Positions 1 through 9,713 of a DNA stretch of 64,000 nucleotides are shown piece after piece (the first letter of the stretch is position 1; each line of letters opens with the position of its first letter). The DNA comes from Sphingobacterium prati (GTDB taxonomy: Bacteria; Bacteroidota; Bacteroidia; Sphingobacteriales; Sphingobacteriaceae). Location of the stretch: positions 62,134 through 126,133 of the forward strand of contig NZ_JABJWY010000016.1 in assembly GCF_013167215.1 (NCBI RefSeq), given 5' to 3'. The notes beneath the pieces were generated by a model. That model ran no database searches, was not told the DNA's origin, and saw only the letters and a list, made by a program, of their open reading frames with translations. The translations under genes were made by a program, and so were the position numbers.

Positions 1-921
1 CAAGCGAGTGGCATCAAGCTGCTTTGGGGTACAGCCAATCTTTTTAGCCATAAGCGTTACATGAATGGAGCGGCAACCAACCCAGATTTTCAGGTATTGA
101 CGCATGGTGCTGCACAGGTAAAAGCTGCATTGGATGCAACAATTGCCCTTGGTGGTGAAAACTATGTGTTCTGGGGTGGAAGAGAAGGTTATATGAGCTT
201 GCTCAATACCAATATGAAACGTGAACAGGAGCATCTTGCCAAGTTTTTACACCTAGCGAAGGATTATGCGCGTAAAAATGGCTTCAAAGGCACATTCTTT
301 ATCGAACCAAAGCCATGTGAACCGACCAAGCACCAATATGATTACGATGCTGCCACGGTGTTGGGTTTCTTAAGACAATATGATCTTTTGGACGATTTCA
401 AACTCAATCTTGAAGTAAACCATGCTACCTTAGCAGGGCATACCTTCCAGCACGAGCTGCAGGTCGCGATTGATGCTGGAAAATTAGGCTCCATTGATGC
501 CAACCGAGGTGATTATCAAAATGGCTGGGATACCGATCAATTTCCGAATGATATCAATGAATTGACTGAATCCCTGCTGATCATTTTAGAAGGTGGCGGC
601 TTCCAGGGCGGAGGTGTTAATTTTGATGCCAAAATACGCCGCAATTCAACTGACCCGGCAGATTTATTCTATGCACATATCGGTGGAATGGATCTTTTCG
701 CAAGAGCTTTGCTTACCGCCGAACGCATCTTGGAAGACTCTGAATACCGCAAAATACGGGCCGACCGTTATGCTTCGTTCGACAGTGGCAATGGGGCTTC
801 TTTTGAGCAAGGAACCTTGACCTTAGAAGGCTTAAGGGATTTAGCAGTTGAGTTAGGTGAACCGCAAACGATTAGTGGTAGACAGGAGTATTTAGAAAAT
901 TTGATCAATAGATATATATAG
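1..921 (+). CDS. xylA: Xylose isomerase, 5' end outside the window
   Basis: Converts D-xylose to D-xylulose in the cytoplasm, the entry step of xylose catabolism. The open frame runs from base 1 (reading LLWGTANLF directly upstream of the first internal Met at 61), so the gene is truncated by the window edge and position 61 is not the start. Family hallmarks are visible: the metal-site segment [13 protein letters not shown], then [20 protein letters not shown], and [12 protein letters not shown]. The C-terminal end is complete. A sodium/sugar symporter follows after 52 bp and is probably co-transcribed, which fits xylose uptake coupled to isomerisation. Identity is seen directly in the motifs; the substrate of the neighbouring transporter is inferred. 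Confidence 0.96.
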   Translation, partial: QASGIKLLWGTANLFSHKRYMNGAATNPDFQVLTHGAAQVKAALDATIALGGENYVFWGGREGYMSLLNTNMKREQEHLAKFLHLAKDYARKNGFKGTFFIEPKPCEPTKHQYDYDAATVLGFLRQYDLLDDFKLNLEVNHATLAGHTFQHELQVAIDAGKLGSIDANRGDYQNGWDTDQFPNDINELTESLLIILEGGGFQGGGVNFDAKIRRNSTDPADLFYAHIGGMDLFARALLTAERILEDSEYRKIRADRYASFDSGNGASFEQGTLTLEGLRDLAVELGEPQTISGRQEYLENLINRYI

Positions 922-973
922 TTATTCAAAATATTTCTATATTAGGCGATCAAATTAAACCAATTACCAACAC

Positions 974-2650
974 ATGAATAATTATTTAAGTACAAAAGAT
1001 TACATCGTTTTCCTGATATACTTTGTCATTGTTGCAGGCTATGGATTATGGGTGTATTATCGTAAGAAGTCAGAATCTGTAGGCTCGAAGGATTATTTCC
1101 TTGCTGAAGGATCCCTGACTTGGTGGGCCATTGGAGCCTCCCTGATTGCATCCAATATTTCTGCGGAGCAATTTATTGGTATGAGTGGCTCGGGCTTCAA
1201 GATGGGACTAGCGATTGCGACTTACGAATGGATGGCAGCGATTACCTTGATTGTGGTTGCGGTGTTTTTTATACCGGTCTACCTCAAAAACAAGATCTTT
1301 ACCATGCCCCAATTCTTGCATAAGCGATATAATGGTACTGTCGCCATGATTATGGCCGTTTTTTGGTTACTGTTATACGTTGTGGTCAATCTGACTTCTA
1401 TCCTTTATTTGGGAGCCATTGCTGTCAGCAGTATCTCGGGTATTAGTCTGGAAGCATGTATGTATGCTATTGCTATTTTTGCCGTTATCATTACCTTGGG
1501 CGGTATGAAGGTGATTGGGTATACGGATATTATTCAAGTATTCTTTTTGGTGTTGGGTGGTTTGGCAACAACCTATTTGGCATTGAATCTCGTATCGGAA
1601 CATTACGGTGGTTCGGGTATATTACAGGGCTATCACCTGATGACGGAGAAAGCTTCTGACCACTTCCATATGATCCTGGATCGTAAAAACGAGAACTACC
1701 TGGATTTACCGGGACTTACGGTTCTGATCGGTGGTATGTGGATTGTAAATCTGAACTATTGGGGCTGTAATCAGTATATCACACAGCGTGCATTAGGCGC
1801 TGATCTCAAGACAGCACGTAATGGAATTTTGTTTGCTGCATTCTTGAAGTTGCTGATGCCGATTATTGTGGTATTGCCGGGTATTGCCGCTTATGTGATG
1901 TGGAAAGATGGATTATTCCAAAATGAAATGATGCAACATGGCGAGGTAAACCCAGATCATGCTTATCCTGTTTTATTGAATCTATTGCCGTCAGGTCTGA
2001 AAGGACTTTCATTTGCAGCACTGACTGCTGCGGTAGTTGCTTCATTGGCGGGTAAGGCAAATAGCATCGCCACAATCTTTTCGCTGGATATTTATAAGAA
2101 AGTATTCAATACAGAGGCTACTGACAAGAAATTGGTCAATATTGGTAAACTGACAGTTGTTGTTGCCATGATTCTGGCCGTGATCATCGCGCCACATTTG
2201 GGTATCGACAAGAAGGGTGGATTTCAATATATCCAAGAGTACACGGGATTTGTGTCACCAGGTATCTTTGCCATGTTTATCTTAGGATTCTTCTGGAAAA
2301 AGACGACCTCAAATGCAGCCTTATTTGCGACGATCGGCGGATTTATCTTATCCATTATTTTCAAAAAATTACCGGATTGGGCAGATCTTTCTTTCTTGGC
2401 TTCGACGGGGTTTTCAATTCCAAATCCGACAACTGGAGTTTACGAAATTCCGTTTTTGGACCGCATGGGCTTTGTCTTTGCCATTTGTATTATCGGTATG
2501 ATCATTATCAGTTTGATTGACAACAAGCGTGGTGTGGTGCCTTCCGGTTTGGAAGTAGACACGACGATGTTTAAACCACATAAAGCATTTTTGATCGGAA
2601 CATTGATTGTTGCCCTATTGGTAACAGCTTTGTATTCAGTTTATTGGTAG
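974..2650 (+). CDS. Sodium/solute symporter (SSS family), probable xylose or other sugar carrier
   Basis: Predicted inner-membrane sodium-coupled sugar transporter of 558 residues, close to the usual length of the vSGLT-type members. About 14 hydrophobic segments are visible. Family signatures include the early SLIASNISAEQFIGMSGSGF stretch, GGMKVIGYTDIIQ, and GGMWIVNLNYWGCNQYITQR near residue 255. The start ATG at 974 directly precedes a short polar N-terminus and the first membrane helix. It lies 52 bp after xylA on the same strand, so D-xylose is the likely substrate, but this comes from context only. A strong hairpin terminator follows the stop codon. Confidence 0.9.
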   Translation: MNNYLSTKDYIVFLIYFVIVAGYGLWVYYRKKSESVGSKDYFLAEGSLTWWAIGASLIASNISAEQFIGMSGSGFKMGLAIATYEWMAAITLIVVAVFFIPVYLKNKIFTMPQFLHKRYNGTVAMIMAVFWLLLYVVVNLTSILYLGAIAVSSISGISLEACMYAIAIFAVIITLGGMKVIGYTDIIQVFFLVLGGLATTYLALNLVSEHYGGSGILQGYHLMTEKASDHFHMILDRKNENYLDLPGLTVLIGGMWIVNLNYWGCNQYITQRALGADLKTARNGILFAAFLKLLMPIIVVLPGIAAYVMWKDGLFQNEMMQHGEVNPDHAYPVLLNLLPSGLKGLSFAALTAAVVASLAGKANSIATIFSLDIYKKVFNTEATDKKLVNIGKLTVVVAMILAVIIAPHLGIDKKGGFQYIQEYTGFVSPGIFAMFILGFFWKKTTSNAALFATIGGFILSIIFKKLPDWADLSFLASTGFSIPNPTTGVYEIPFLDRMGFVFAICIIGMIIISLIDNKRGVVPSGLEVDTTMFKPHKAFLIGTLIVALLVTALYSVYW

Positions 2651-2677
2651 GTCCATAGTCAAAAAGGCCGTAAAGAG

Positions 2678-2711
2678 AGCCCATATCAACTTCGGTTGGT
2701 ATGGGCTTTTT
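2678..2711 (+). terminator. Rho-independent terminator of the xylA-symporter unit
   Basis: Inverted repeat AGCCCATAtCAAC / GTTGgTATGGGCT around a TTCG tetraloop, followed by a T run. It sits 28 bp after the symporter stop codon. Confidence 0.88.
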
Positions 2712-2873
2712 GTTTTTGGTTTTTAAAAATTTCCTATCTTGTCATTGATAAATCGTGCAAATACTGTATTGCGCTAACCTGTCTGGTAGCTCTGTGTTAC
2801 AATACAAAGGAACCAAATAGCCGGGCACTGGGCCAATACATGTTTTGTGATAGGAAAAATCAAAAGCTAATTC

Positions 2874-4835
2874 ATGAAACGGATGAAAAGAAGATATACA
2901 CTATTGACGGCCTTTGTAGCAGTCCTGGCCAACCTTGCACAGGTTCAGGGACAGACACAACGCACTGAGAAACCCCCATTGCATGGTAAGCATTGGATGG
3001 CGATTACCGGGAAGCCGTTGGCGGCCACTGCCGGTGCACGGCTATTCCATCAAGGAGGCAATGCGGTAGATGCTGCCTGTGCGATGCTTGCTGCAACCTG
3101 CACCATGTGGGATGTACTCAGCTGGGGTGGGGAGACGCAGGCGTTGATCTATCACCCCAAATTAAAAAAGGTGATTGGCATCAATGCCTTAGGGGTCGCT
3201 CCGACTGGAGCTACAGTTGATTTCTTTCGATCAAAAGGTTATGAGTTCCCGCCCGAATACGGTCCCCTTGCCGCCGTTACCCCAGGTACCCCCGGTGGTT
3301 TATGTTATATGCTGGCACAATATGGAACGAAAAGTTTGGCCGAAGTGCTGGCACCAGCACTAGAAATGGCCGCAGGCTACCCCATTGATGCGCAGACAGC
3401 CAACAGTATTGAACGTGGTAAAGCACGCATCAAAGAATGGCCATACAGCAAAAAAGTCTTCCTCGTCCATCAAGGTCAGGAACGGGAAGCGCCCGAAGCA
3501 GGGGAGCTCTTTGTGCAACAAGATCTGCTCCGGACACTAACCAAGCTTGTTGAAGCTGAAAAAAAGGCTATTGCGGCAGGAAAGGATCGAAAAGCAGCGA
3601 TTATGGCCGCCTATGACCGCTTCTATAAAGGCGATATAGCCGATGAATTCGTCCGCGGGAGCAAGGAGCAGGGGGGCTTAATCACCAAAGAAGACCTTGC
3701 AAACTGGAAGCCTATTGAAGAAGAGCCTTTAGAGGTCAATTATAAGGGCATTGATGTCTATAAATTACAAGAATGGACACAGGGGCCGGCTATGTTGCAG
3801 AGTTTGCAACTGCTGAAAAATTTTGATCTAAAGGCTATGGGGTATAATTCAGCACCCTATATCCATACGCTTTATCAAGTCATGAATTTGGCCTTTGCTG
3901 ACCGGGATTTCTATTATGGTGATCCTTATTTCAAACCAAAAGCACCTATTCGCGGTCTGCTAAGCGATTCCTATGCCAAGGCGCGGGCGGCGACTATTGA
4001 CCCACAGCGTAATAATCCACAGGTACTTCCCGGTGATCCATACCCTTATGAAGGGAAGCAGAATCCTTTTACCAGCCTGCTTCAGCAACGGAGCAAACGA
4101 TTCATGCCGAATACCGAATTAAAGAAGGATTTTGTACCCAAACACGACGTGAGTTTTGCACCATCCCTGCAGTCCATACGAGATACAGCTCGTTGGGCAT
4201 CAGCGGCACCAGATAGTGTTTATATGGATCGGCTACTGCGTGGTACGACAAGCGTGGAGGCAGCGGATGCAGAAGGCTGGGTTGTTTCGATTACACCAAG
4301 TGGAGGCTGGTTACCGGCCTGTATAGCAGGGAATACGGGGATAGGGATGAGCCAACGCTTGCAAAGCTTTGTGCTTGACTCCTTGATCAATCCGTTTAAT
4401 GTAGTCGCACCAGGTAAAAGGCCACGTGTAACGCTTACGCCATCCTTAGCGTTAAAAGATGGAAAACCGTATCTTTCTTTTGCGGTGCAAGGTGGTGACA
4501 CACAAGACCAAAACCTCCTTCAATTCTTTCTAAACACGGTAGAGTTTGGTATGACGCCGCAACAAGCCAGCGAAGCCCCTAATATCAACAGCAATCAGCT
4601 GTGGCTTTCTTTGGGTGGCACCAAATTAGATGACCGAAAACCGCGCGCGGGAAGTTTGCTGCTCGATAAACGTACAGCCAAGGAAGTCATCGAAAAGCTT
4701 GAAAAGATGGGCTACAGCATCCAATTGGGCGAACGTAACAGTGGTCCGATCAATGCGATCTATTTCGATCAGCAGCATGGCACACTCTGGGGTGGTAGCA
4801 GCAATAATGGGGAAGATTATGGAATTGGGTGGTAA
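2874..4835 (+). CDS. ggt: Gamma-glutamyltransferase family protein (exported)
   Basis: Ntn-hydrolase of the gamma-glutamyltranspeptidase family, predicted periplasmic, acting on gamma-glutamyl compounds such as glutathione. An N-terminal signal peptide ends near QVQGQ (residue about 27). The large-subunit start is recognisable as GARLFHQGGNAVDAACAMLA. The autocleavage and nucleophile threonine is expected in RGTTSVEAAD (Thr458 or Thr459), and PSGGW plus GKRPRVTLTPSLAL mark the small subunit. At 653 residues it is longer than the usual 550-590, with extra sequence before the cleavage site. Alternative Met codons at 2874 and 2883 are equally possible. It stands alone, with no obvious operon partner. 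The physiological substrate cannot be told from the sequence. Confidence 0.88.
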   Translation: MKRMKRRYTLLTAFVAVLANLAQVQGQTQRTEKPPLHGKHWMAITGKPLAATAGARLFHQGGNAVDAACAMLAATCTMWDVLSWGGETQALIYHPKLKKVIGINALGVAPTGATVDFFRSKGYEFPPEYGPLAAVTPGTPGGLCYMLAQYGTKSLAEVLAPALEMAAGYPIDAQTANSIERGKARIKEWPYSKKVFLVHQGQEREAPEAGELFVQQDLLRTLTKLVEAEKKAIAAGKDRKAAIMAAYDRFYKGDIADEFVRGSKEQGGLITKEDLANWKPIEEEPLEVNYKGIDVYKLQEWTQGPAMLQSLQLLKNFDLKAMGYNSAPYIHTLYQVMNLAFADRDFYYGDPYFKPKAPIRGLLSDSYAKARAATIDPQRNNPQVLPGDPYPYEGKQNPFTSLLQQRSKRFMPNTELKKDFVPKHDVSFAPSLQSIRDTARWASAAPDSVYMDRLLRGTTSVEAADAEGWVVSITPSGGWLPACIAGNTGIGMSQRLQSFVLDSLINPFNVVAPGKRPRVTLTPSLALKDGKPYLSFAVQGGDTQDQNLLQFFLNTVEFGMTPQQASEAPNINSNQLWLSLGGTKLDDRKPRAGSLLLDKRTAKEVIEKLEKMGYSIQLGERNSGPINAIYFDQQHGTLWGGSSNNGEDYGIGW

Positions 4836-4959
4836 GCTCTTCAACGCGACCGGAGCTGCTGCAATCGTTGGGCTAAAGGTCAGGCATAGGAGTGATGCCG
4901 TTTTGTTATCTCCACCGTATTTGGTATCTTACCTACTGATCAAAAGGTGATTTCTTGTT

Positions 4960-5562
4960 ATGGAGGGTAGTGTCAGTAAATATTCGTTTGTTTTTCAGCC
5001 TGATGAAGCTGGATTAATATTGGTAGATGGTTTTAAGCAACGCCTGCGGGCGGCATTGGCAGAAGAATTTCCCGATAAGGACAAGGGCTGGTACCACAGC
5101 TGCAATTCCAAAGCTCATGTGACCATTTGTGCCTTTGCGGGGAATGACGGTACCCTGGCAGAGGCCATTGCTGTGTTGCAACAAGCGCTGTTATATGAGC
5201 GTAGCCAGTATGTGTATTTTGATCATTTTTCTTCCTTTGCTGGAGGGGCCTTTTACATTGGTCCTTCATTACATGCCCGTAGCTACCTAAGGGAAAAGGC
5301 ACGAAAGATTGTGCAGGTCCTTGGCCGGTTTGATCTGATCGAGATCAGTGATGAGCCACATATCTCCATCGCTCGCCGGTTGGAGCAAGAGCGACTCGAA
5401 TTTGCAAAAAAACTATTGCGCTCGGTAGACTTGAATTTTATGTGTACCGGTGTGCATATCCGTAGGTTTAATCCGGATATCGGGCAGTACGAACCCGTTA
5501 ACTTTGTCAAATTCGGGAATCAGTCGAAAGAAAATTCGGGACAACTTTCATTTAAATTCTAA
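4960..5562 (+). CDS. 2H phosphoesterase / 2'-5' RNA ligase family protein
   Basis: Cytoplasmic protein of 200 residues with the two HxTx-type motifs that define the 2H superfamily: HVTI at residues 53-56 and HISI at 134-137. Their separation (about 80 residues) is normal for the family. Members hydrolyse or form 2',5' or cyclic phosphodiester bonds in RNA or nucleotides; the actual substrate is not predictable here. No operon partner is evident: the next gene (Nramp transporter) starts 84 bp later and has its own upstream spacer. Confidence 0.82.
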   Translation: MEGSVSKYSFVFQPDEAGLILVDGFKQRLRAALAEEFPDKDKGWYHSCNSKAHVTICAFAGNDGTLAEAIAVLQQALLYERSQYVYFDHFSSFAGGAFYIGPSLHARSYLREKARKIVQVLGRFDLIEISDEPHISIARRLEQERLEFAKKLLRSVDLNFMCTGVHIRRFNPDIGQYEPVNFVKFGNQSKENSGQLSFKF

Positions 5563-5646
5563 TTATATTACTGTTTAATTGTCTAATACTGTAAAGCTTT
5601 TTATCTTTAGCCCTAGCAATAAAAAGATATTGTCCTAATGTAAGCT

Positions 5647-7524
5647 ATGCATCACGACGACTCCCATCATAAATCATTATCCGACATTCACGAAAGTGTG
5701 GATGTCAATCAAGGAAAATCCAAATTTAAAAAGGTACTCAGTTTTTTTGGACCGGCCTATTTAATCAGTGTGGGCTATATGGATCCCGGCAATTGGGCGA
5801 CTGACCTTGCTGGGGGCAGTCAATTCGGTTATGCTTTGATCTGGGTGTTGTTGATGAGCAACATTATGGCGCTGTTGCTGCAGAACCTCTGTGCACGGTT
5901 GGGCATTGTACGGGGAAAGGATTTGGCGCAATGCAACCGGGAGACCTATCCCAAGCGCATGAATTTTGTGCTATATGTCCTCGCTGAGATCGCTATTGCA
6001 GCCTGTGATCTAGCCGAGGTGCTTGGGATGGCTATTGGTCTCAATCTGCTGTTCGGTATCGACCTGATCTGGGGAGTACTGATCAGTTTTGCCGATACCT
6101 TTCTACTGCTTTACTTGCAGAAACTGGGGATGCGCAAGATGGAACTCTTTATTATCGGGTTGATATCTATGATCGGTATGTGCTTTATGGTAGAAATGTT
6201 TTTGGCCAAGCCCGATTTTGCGGAGGTGGCAACGGGTTTTATCCCGAGTATTCCCAATAGTGCCGCACTTTACATCGCAATCGGTATTATCGGTGCCACC
6301 GTGATGCCACATAACCTCTACCTGCATTCGGCCCTAGTGCAGACCCGGAAGATCGACCGAAATGAAGTCTCGATACGTAAATCATTAAAGTATAATTTTT
6401 GGGATAGTGCCATCGCATTGAATCTTGCATTTTTGGTCAACGCCGCAATTCTGATCCTGGCAGCATCAGTATTCCATAAAAATGGGATGCACGATGTCGC
6501 TGAATTGGAGGACGCCTACCACTTATTGGGTAATTTACTAGGAACGGAATGGGCCTCGAAACTATTTGCTGTAGCATTGATTCTGGCAGGACAGAGTTCA
6601 ACGGTAACAGGTACTTTAGCGGGACAGATCGTGATGGAGGGCTACTTGCGTCTGCGGATCAGTCCGACACTGCGGCGTATCATTACAAGGTTATTGGCGA
6701 TTATACCTGCGGTGCTGGTGATTCTGATCTCTGGCGAGGGCCGGGTAGGGCAGCTATTGATCTTTAGTCAAGTGATCTTGAGCATGCAACTGGCCTTTGC
6801 GGTGATTCCGCTGATTCACTTTGTCAGTGACAAGACCAAGATGGGGATCTTTACAATTAAACCGCTGACCAAAGCTTTCGCCTGGCTAATTGCTGCTGTG
6901 ATTGCGGTACTTAATTTTAAATTGGTCTACGATGAGGTCACTGGCTGGATTGTGGAGGCAAACAATCTTTTGGTCACGGTGTTACTGATTCTAGGGGCTG
7001 TTGGTCTGCTCTTTTTGCTCATTATGACCGTATTGATCCCCATTTTGCGTAAATCAAAACCGATCGAATTGGAAATACACCCCCCATTTGAAGCTTTGCA
7101 CTTTGAGGACAAAGGATCCTTTAAGAAAGTGGTAATTGCGCTGGATTTTTCGAGTTCGGACCAAAAGGTGATCCAATATGCCCTGCAGCTGTCACATCCC
7201 GATACCAGCTTTGTGGTGGTTCATATTGTCGAAAGTGCCTCTGTTAAATATACCGGTGAGTCCACCGATGATTTTGAGTCCCGGCAGGATTTAGAACGCT
7301 TGAAGCTCTACGCGGATTTTTTGTTGTCCAAAGGGCATCAAACGGAGTATGAACTGGGATACAACAATCGGATCAAGAGCATTGCTGAAGTCTGCGAAAA
7401 ATATCAGGCTGATCTATTGGTCGTCGGGAGCCACGGCCATACCGGTGTCAAAGACTTTGTATTTGGAGAGACAGTTAACAAGTTGCGCCATGCGGTTAGC
7501 GTTCCGGTTTTTATTGCGCAATAA
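5647..7524 (+). CDS. mntH: Nramp-type divalent metal transporter fused to a universal stress protein domain
   Basis: Inner-membrane proton-coupled manganese/iron importer. Residues about 30-465 carry the Nramp core: DPGNW at 46-50 (metal-binding Asp and Asn of helix 1) and MPHNLYLHS from 220 (helix 6). Residues about 490-625 form a cytoplasmic UspA-like domain with VVIALDFSSSDQ at its start and the nucleotide-binding motif GSHGHTGVKDFVFG near 593. The N-terminus is His/Asp rich (MHHDDSHH), possibly a metal-sensing tail. The fusion suggests that adenine nucleotide or stress state modulates metal uptake, which is an inference. Plain Nramp proteins are about 410-450 residues. Confidence 0.93.
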   Translation: MHHDDSHHKSLSDIHESVDVNQGKSKFKKVLSFFGPAYLISVGYMDPGNWATDLAGGSQFGYALIWVLLMSNIMALLLQNLCARLGIVRGKDLAQCNRETYPKRMNFVLYVLAEIAIAACDLAEVLGMAIGLNLLFGIDLIWGVLISFADTFLLLYLQKLGMRKMELFIIGLISMIGMCFMVEMFLAKPDFAEVATGFIPSIPNSAALYIAIGIIGATVMPHNLYLHSALVQTRKIDRNEVSIRKSLKYNFWDSAIALNLAFLVNAAILILAASVFHKNGMHDVAELEDAYHLLGNLLGTEWASKLFAVALILAGQSSTVTGTLAGQIVMEGYLRLRISPTLRRIITRLLAIIPAVLVILISGEGRVGQLLIFSQVILSMQLAFAVIPLIHFVSDKTKMGIFTIKPLTKAFAWLIAAVIAVLNFKLVYDEVTGWIVEANNLLVTVLLILGAVGLLFLLIMTVLIPILRKSKPIELEIHPPFEALHFEDKGSFKKVVIALDFSSSDQKVIQYALQLSHPDTSFVVVHIVESASVKYTGESTDDFESRQDLERLKLYADFLLSKGHQTEYELGYNNRIKSIAEVCEKYQADLLVVGSHGHTGVKDFVFGETVNKLRHAVSVPVFIAQ

Positions 7525-7619
7525 GGCTTTGAGACCTATCCCAAAGGGATACTGTTGATTCACTGTAATTTTATTGCGGAAAAAGTGCAGGGAGGGATCG
7601 GTAAGTTCTAAATAATTCT

Positions 7620-7627
7620 TATTTTTG
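7620..7627 (+). promoter_or_regulatory. Candidate -7 element for purF
   Basis: TATTTTTG matches the Bacteroidota -7 consensus TAnnTTTG exactly and lies 18 bp before the purF start codon. No clear -33 TTTG is seen at the expected distance, so this is tentative. Confidence 0.35.
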
Positions 7628-7644
7628 CGTCATCAAATCAAGAT

Positions 7645-9555
7645 ATGAGCGACGCTATTAAACACGAGTGCGGAATCGCACTAATTCGCCTGTTAAAACC
7701 CTTATCTTATTATCAGGAAAAATATGGTACGCCATTCTATGGCATCAACAAATTGTACCTATTAATGGAAAAACAGCACAACCGTGGACAAGACGGGGCT
7801 GGAATTGCAACCATTAAATTTGATGTTAAACCTGGAAATCGTTACATTTCGCGTTACAGAGCTATGGGCTCAACTGCTGTGGCAGATATATTCGAATATG
7901 TACAGAAAAAATTTGCTTCTGTTCAGAAGGCATTTCCAGATCAGTCAAAGGATACCCAATGGTTAAAAGATAATGTCAGTTTTACTGGAGAAGTACTTTT
8001 AGGACATTTGCGTTATGGAACGCATGGAAAGAACAGTATCGAAAGCTGTCACCCATTTTTAAGACAAAACAACTGGATGTCACGCAATCTTGTTGTTGCG
8101 GGTAACTTCAACATGACCAACGTGGACGAACTTTTGCAACAATTGTATGAGTTGGGACAACATCCAAAAGAAAAAGCGGATACGGTAACGGTGTTGGAAA
8201 AAATTGGGCATTTCTTAGATGATGAAAATCAGGATCTTTTTGACCAATTTAAAAAAGAAGGTTACTCCAATGTCGAAATCAGTTCATTGATTGCCAAAAA
8301 TATCGATGTTTCCAAGATCTTAAAACGCTCTGCGAAGACTTGGGACGGCGGTTATACGATCGCTGGTATCTTTGGTCACGGGGATGCTTTCGTCATGCGT
8401 GATCCTGCGGGAATCCGTCCGGCATTCTATTACCAGGATGAAGAGATTTTGGTTGTTGCTTCGGAAAGGCCAGTGATCCAGACCGCATTTAATGTACCTA
8501 TCGGTGCAGTGAAAGAAATTAAGCCTGGACATGCCCTGATCGCTAAAAAAGACGGCACCGTGTCACAAGAGATGTTTAGACAGCCTGTGGAGCAACGCTC
8601 TTGCTCTTTTGAACGGATCTATTTCTCTCGCGGATCGGATGCTGATATTTACAAAGAACGTAAAGAATTGGGTAGATTATTGGTACCTCAGGTATTGGAA
8701 TCTGTCAAAAACAATATTAAAAATACCGTATTCTCATTTATTCCAAATACAGCAGAGGTATCGTACTATGGATTAATGGACGGTATTAATACCTACGTGC
8801 GGGATTTTCAAAAAGAAACCTTGTTAAAACGTTCAGATAAAATTTCTGACGAGGAGTTGGATGATATCTTAAGCATCAAACCCCGTTTTGAAAAGCTGAA
8901 TGTCAAAGATGCGAAATTGCGTACCTTCATTACACAAGATGCCGATCGTACAGATATGGTGCAACATGTGTATGATACCACTTATGGTATCGTAAAAGAT
9001 CACGAAGATACCATCGTTGCAATTGATGACTCCATTGTACGCGGTACCACGCTAAAACAAAGTATCCTCACGATCTTAGACCGTTTGAATCCGAAGAAAA
9101 TTGTAATTGTTTCTTCAGCGCCTCAAATCCGTTATCCGGATTGTTATGGTATTGACATGTCACGTATGGGTGAATTCGTTGCGTTCGAAGCGGCAATTAA
9201 CCTGTTGAAACAACGTGGTATGGCACATATTATTGATGAAGTGTATCAAAAATGTCTTTTGTCGATGACCCAAGATGTCAATGAAATCGAAAATTATGTG
9301 AAAGCCATTTATGCGCCATTTACAGATGAGGAGATCTCGGAAGAAATCGGGCGTATTGTCAGACCACATCATTTGAAAGCTGAGCTTGAGGTCGTATATC
9401 AGACATTGGATAACCTACATAAAGCCTGTCCGGCACATACCGGTGATTGGTACTTCTCTGGTGATTACCCTACTCCTGGTGGTAATAAGGTTGTGAACAA
9501 AGCCTATATGAACTGGATTGAAGGTAAAAATGTTCGTGCGTATTTTAGCAATTAA
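7645..9555 (+). CDS. purF: Amidophosphoribosyltransferase (long Bacteroidota form)
   Basis: Catalyses the first committed step of purine synthesis, transferring ammonia from glutamine to PRPP. The class II glutamine amidotransferase domain begins after a short propeptide (MSDAIKHE), leaving Cys9 as the mature N-terminal nucleophile (CGIALIRL). RGQDGAG and GHLRYGTHG are typical of this domain. The phosphoribosyltransferase signature TIVAIDDSIVRGTT lies near residues 456-469. At 636 residues it is clearly longer than the 470-505 of E. coli PurF, with insertions in both domains, a form common in Bacteroidota. Monocistronic: a candidate -7 box precedes it and a terminator follows. Confidence 0.93.
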   Translation: MSDAIKHECGIALIRLLKPLSYYQEKYGTPFYGINKLYLLMEKQHNRGQDGAGIATIKFDVKPGNRYISRYRAMGSTAVADIFEYVQKKFASVQKAFPDQSKDTQWLKDNVSFTGEVLLGHLRYGTHGKNSIESCHPFLRQNNWMSRNLVVAGNFNMTNVDELLQQLYELGQHPKEKADTVTVLEKIGHFLDDENQDLFDQFKKEGYSNVEISSLIAKNIDVSKILKRSAKTWDGGYTIAGIFGHGDAFVMRDPAGIRPAFYYQDEEILVVASERPVIQTAFNVPIGAVKEIKPGHALIAKKDGTVSQEMFRQPVEQRSCSFERIYFSRGSDADIYKERKELGRLLVPQVLESVKNNIKNTVFSFIPNTAEVSYYGLMDGINTYVRDFQKETLLKRSDKISDEELDDILSIKPRFEKLNVKDAKLRTFITQDADRTDMVQHVYDTTYGIVKDHEDTIVAIDDSIVRGTTLKQSILTILDRLNPKKIVIVSSAPQIRYPDCYGIDMSRMGEFVAFEAAINLLKQRGMAHIIDEVYQKCLLSMTQDVNEIENYVKAIYAPFTDEEISEEIGRIVRPHHLKAELEVVYQTLDNLHKACPAHTGDWYFSGDYPTPGGNKVVNKAYMNWIEGKNVRAYFSN

Positions 9556-9573
9556 GTAATAAAAATATCAGAC

Positions 9574-9603
9574 AAAGGGATGCATTTATGCATCCCTTTT
9601 TTT
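9574..9603 (+). terminator. Rho-independent terminator after purF
   Basis: Perfect stem AAAGGGATGCA / TGCATCCCTTT with a TTTA loop, followed by more T residues. Confidence 0.92.
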
Positions 9604-9713
9604 ATATATTCGTAGAACGAATGGATAAAAATGATGCAGTAGGCCTCAAAAGGTAGTCACTGAGTTTTGCCAATATATACGTTTATGACTAGATTAACCT
9701 TTGCCATGATGCA

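Noticed and set aside
4630..4950. 106-codon frame overlapping the end of the gamma-glutamyltransferase gene
   Set aside because: Mostly inside a well-supported gene in another frame, with no recognisable domain.
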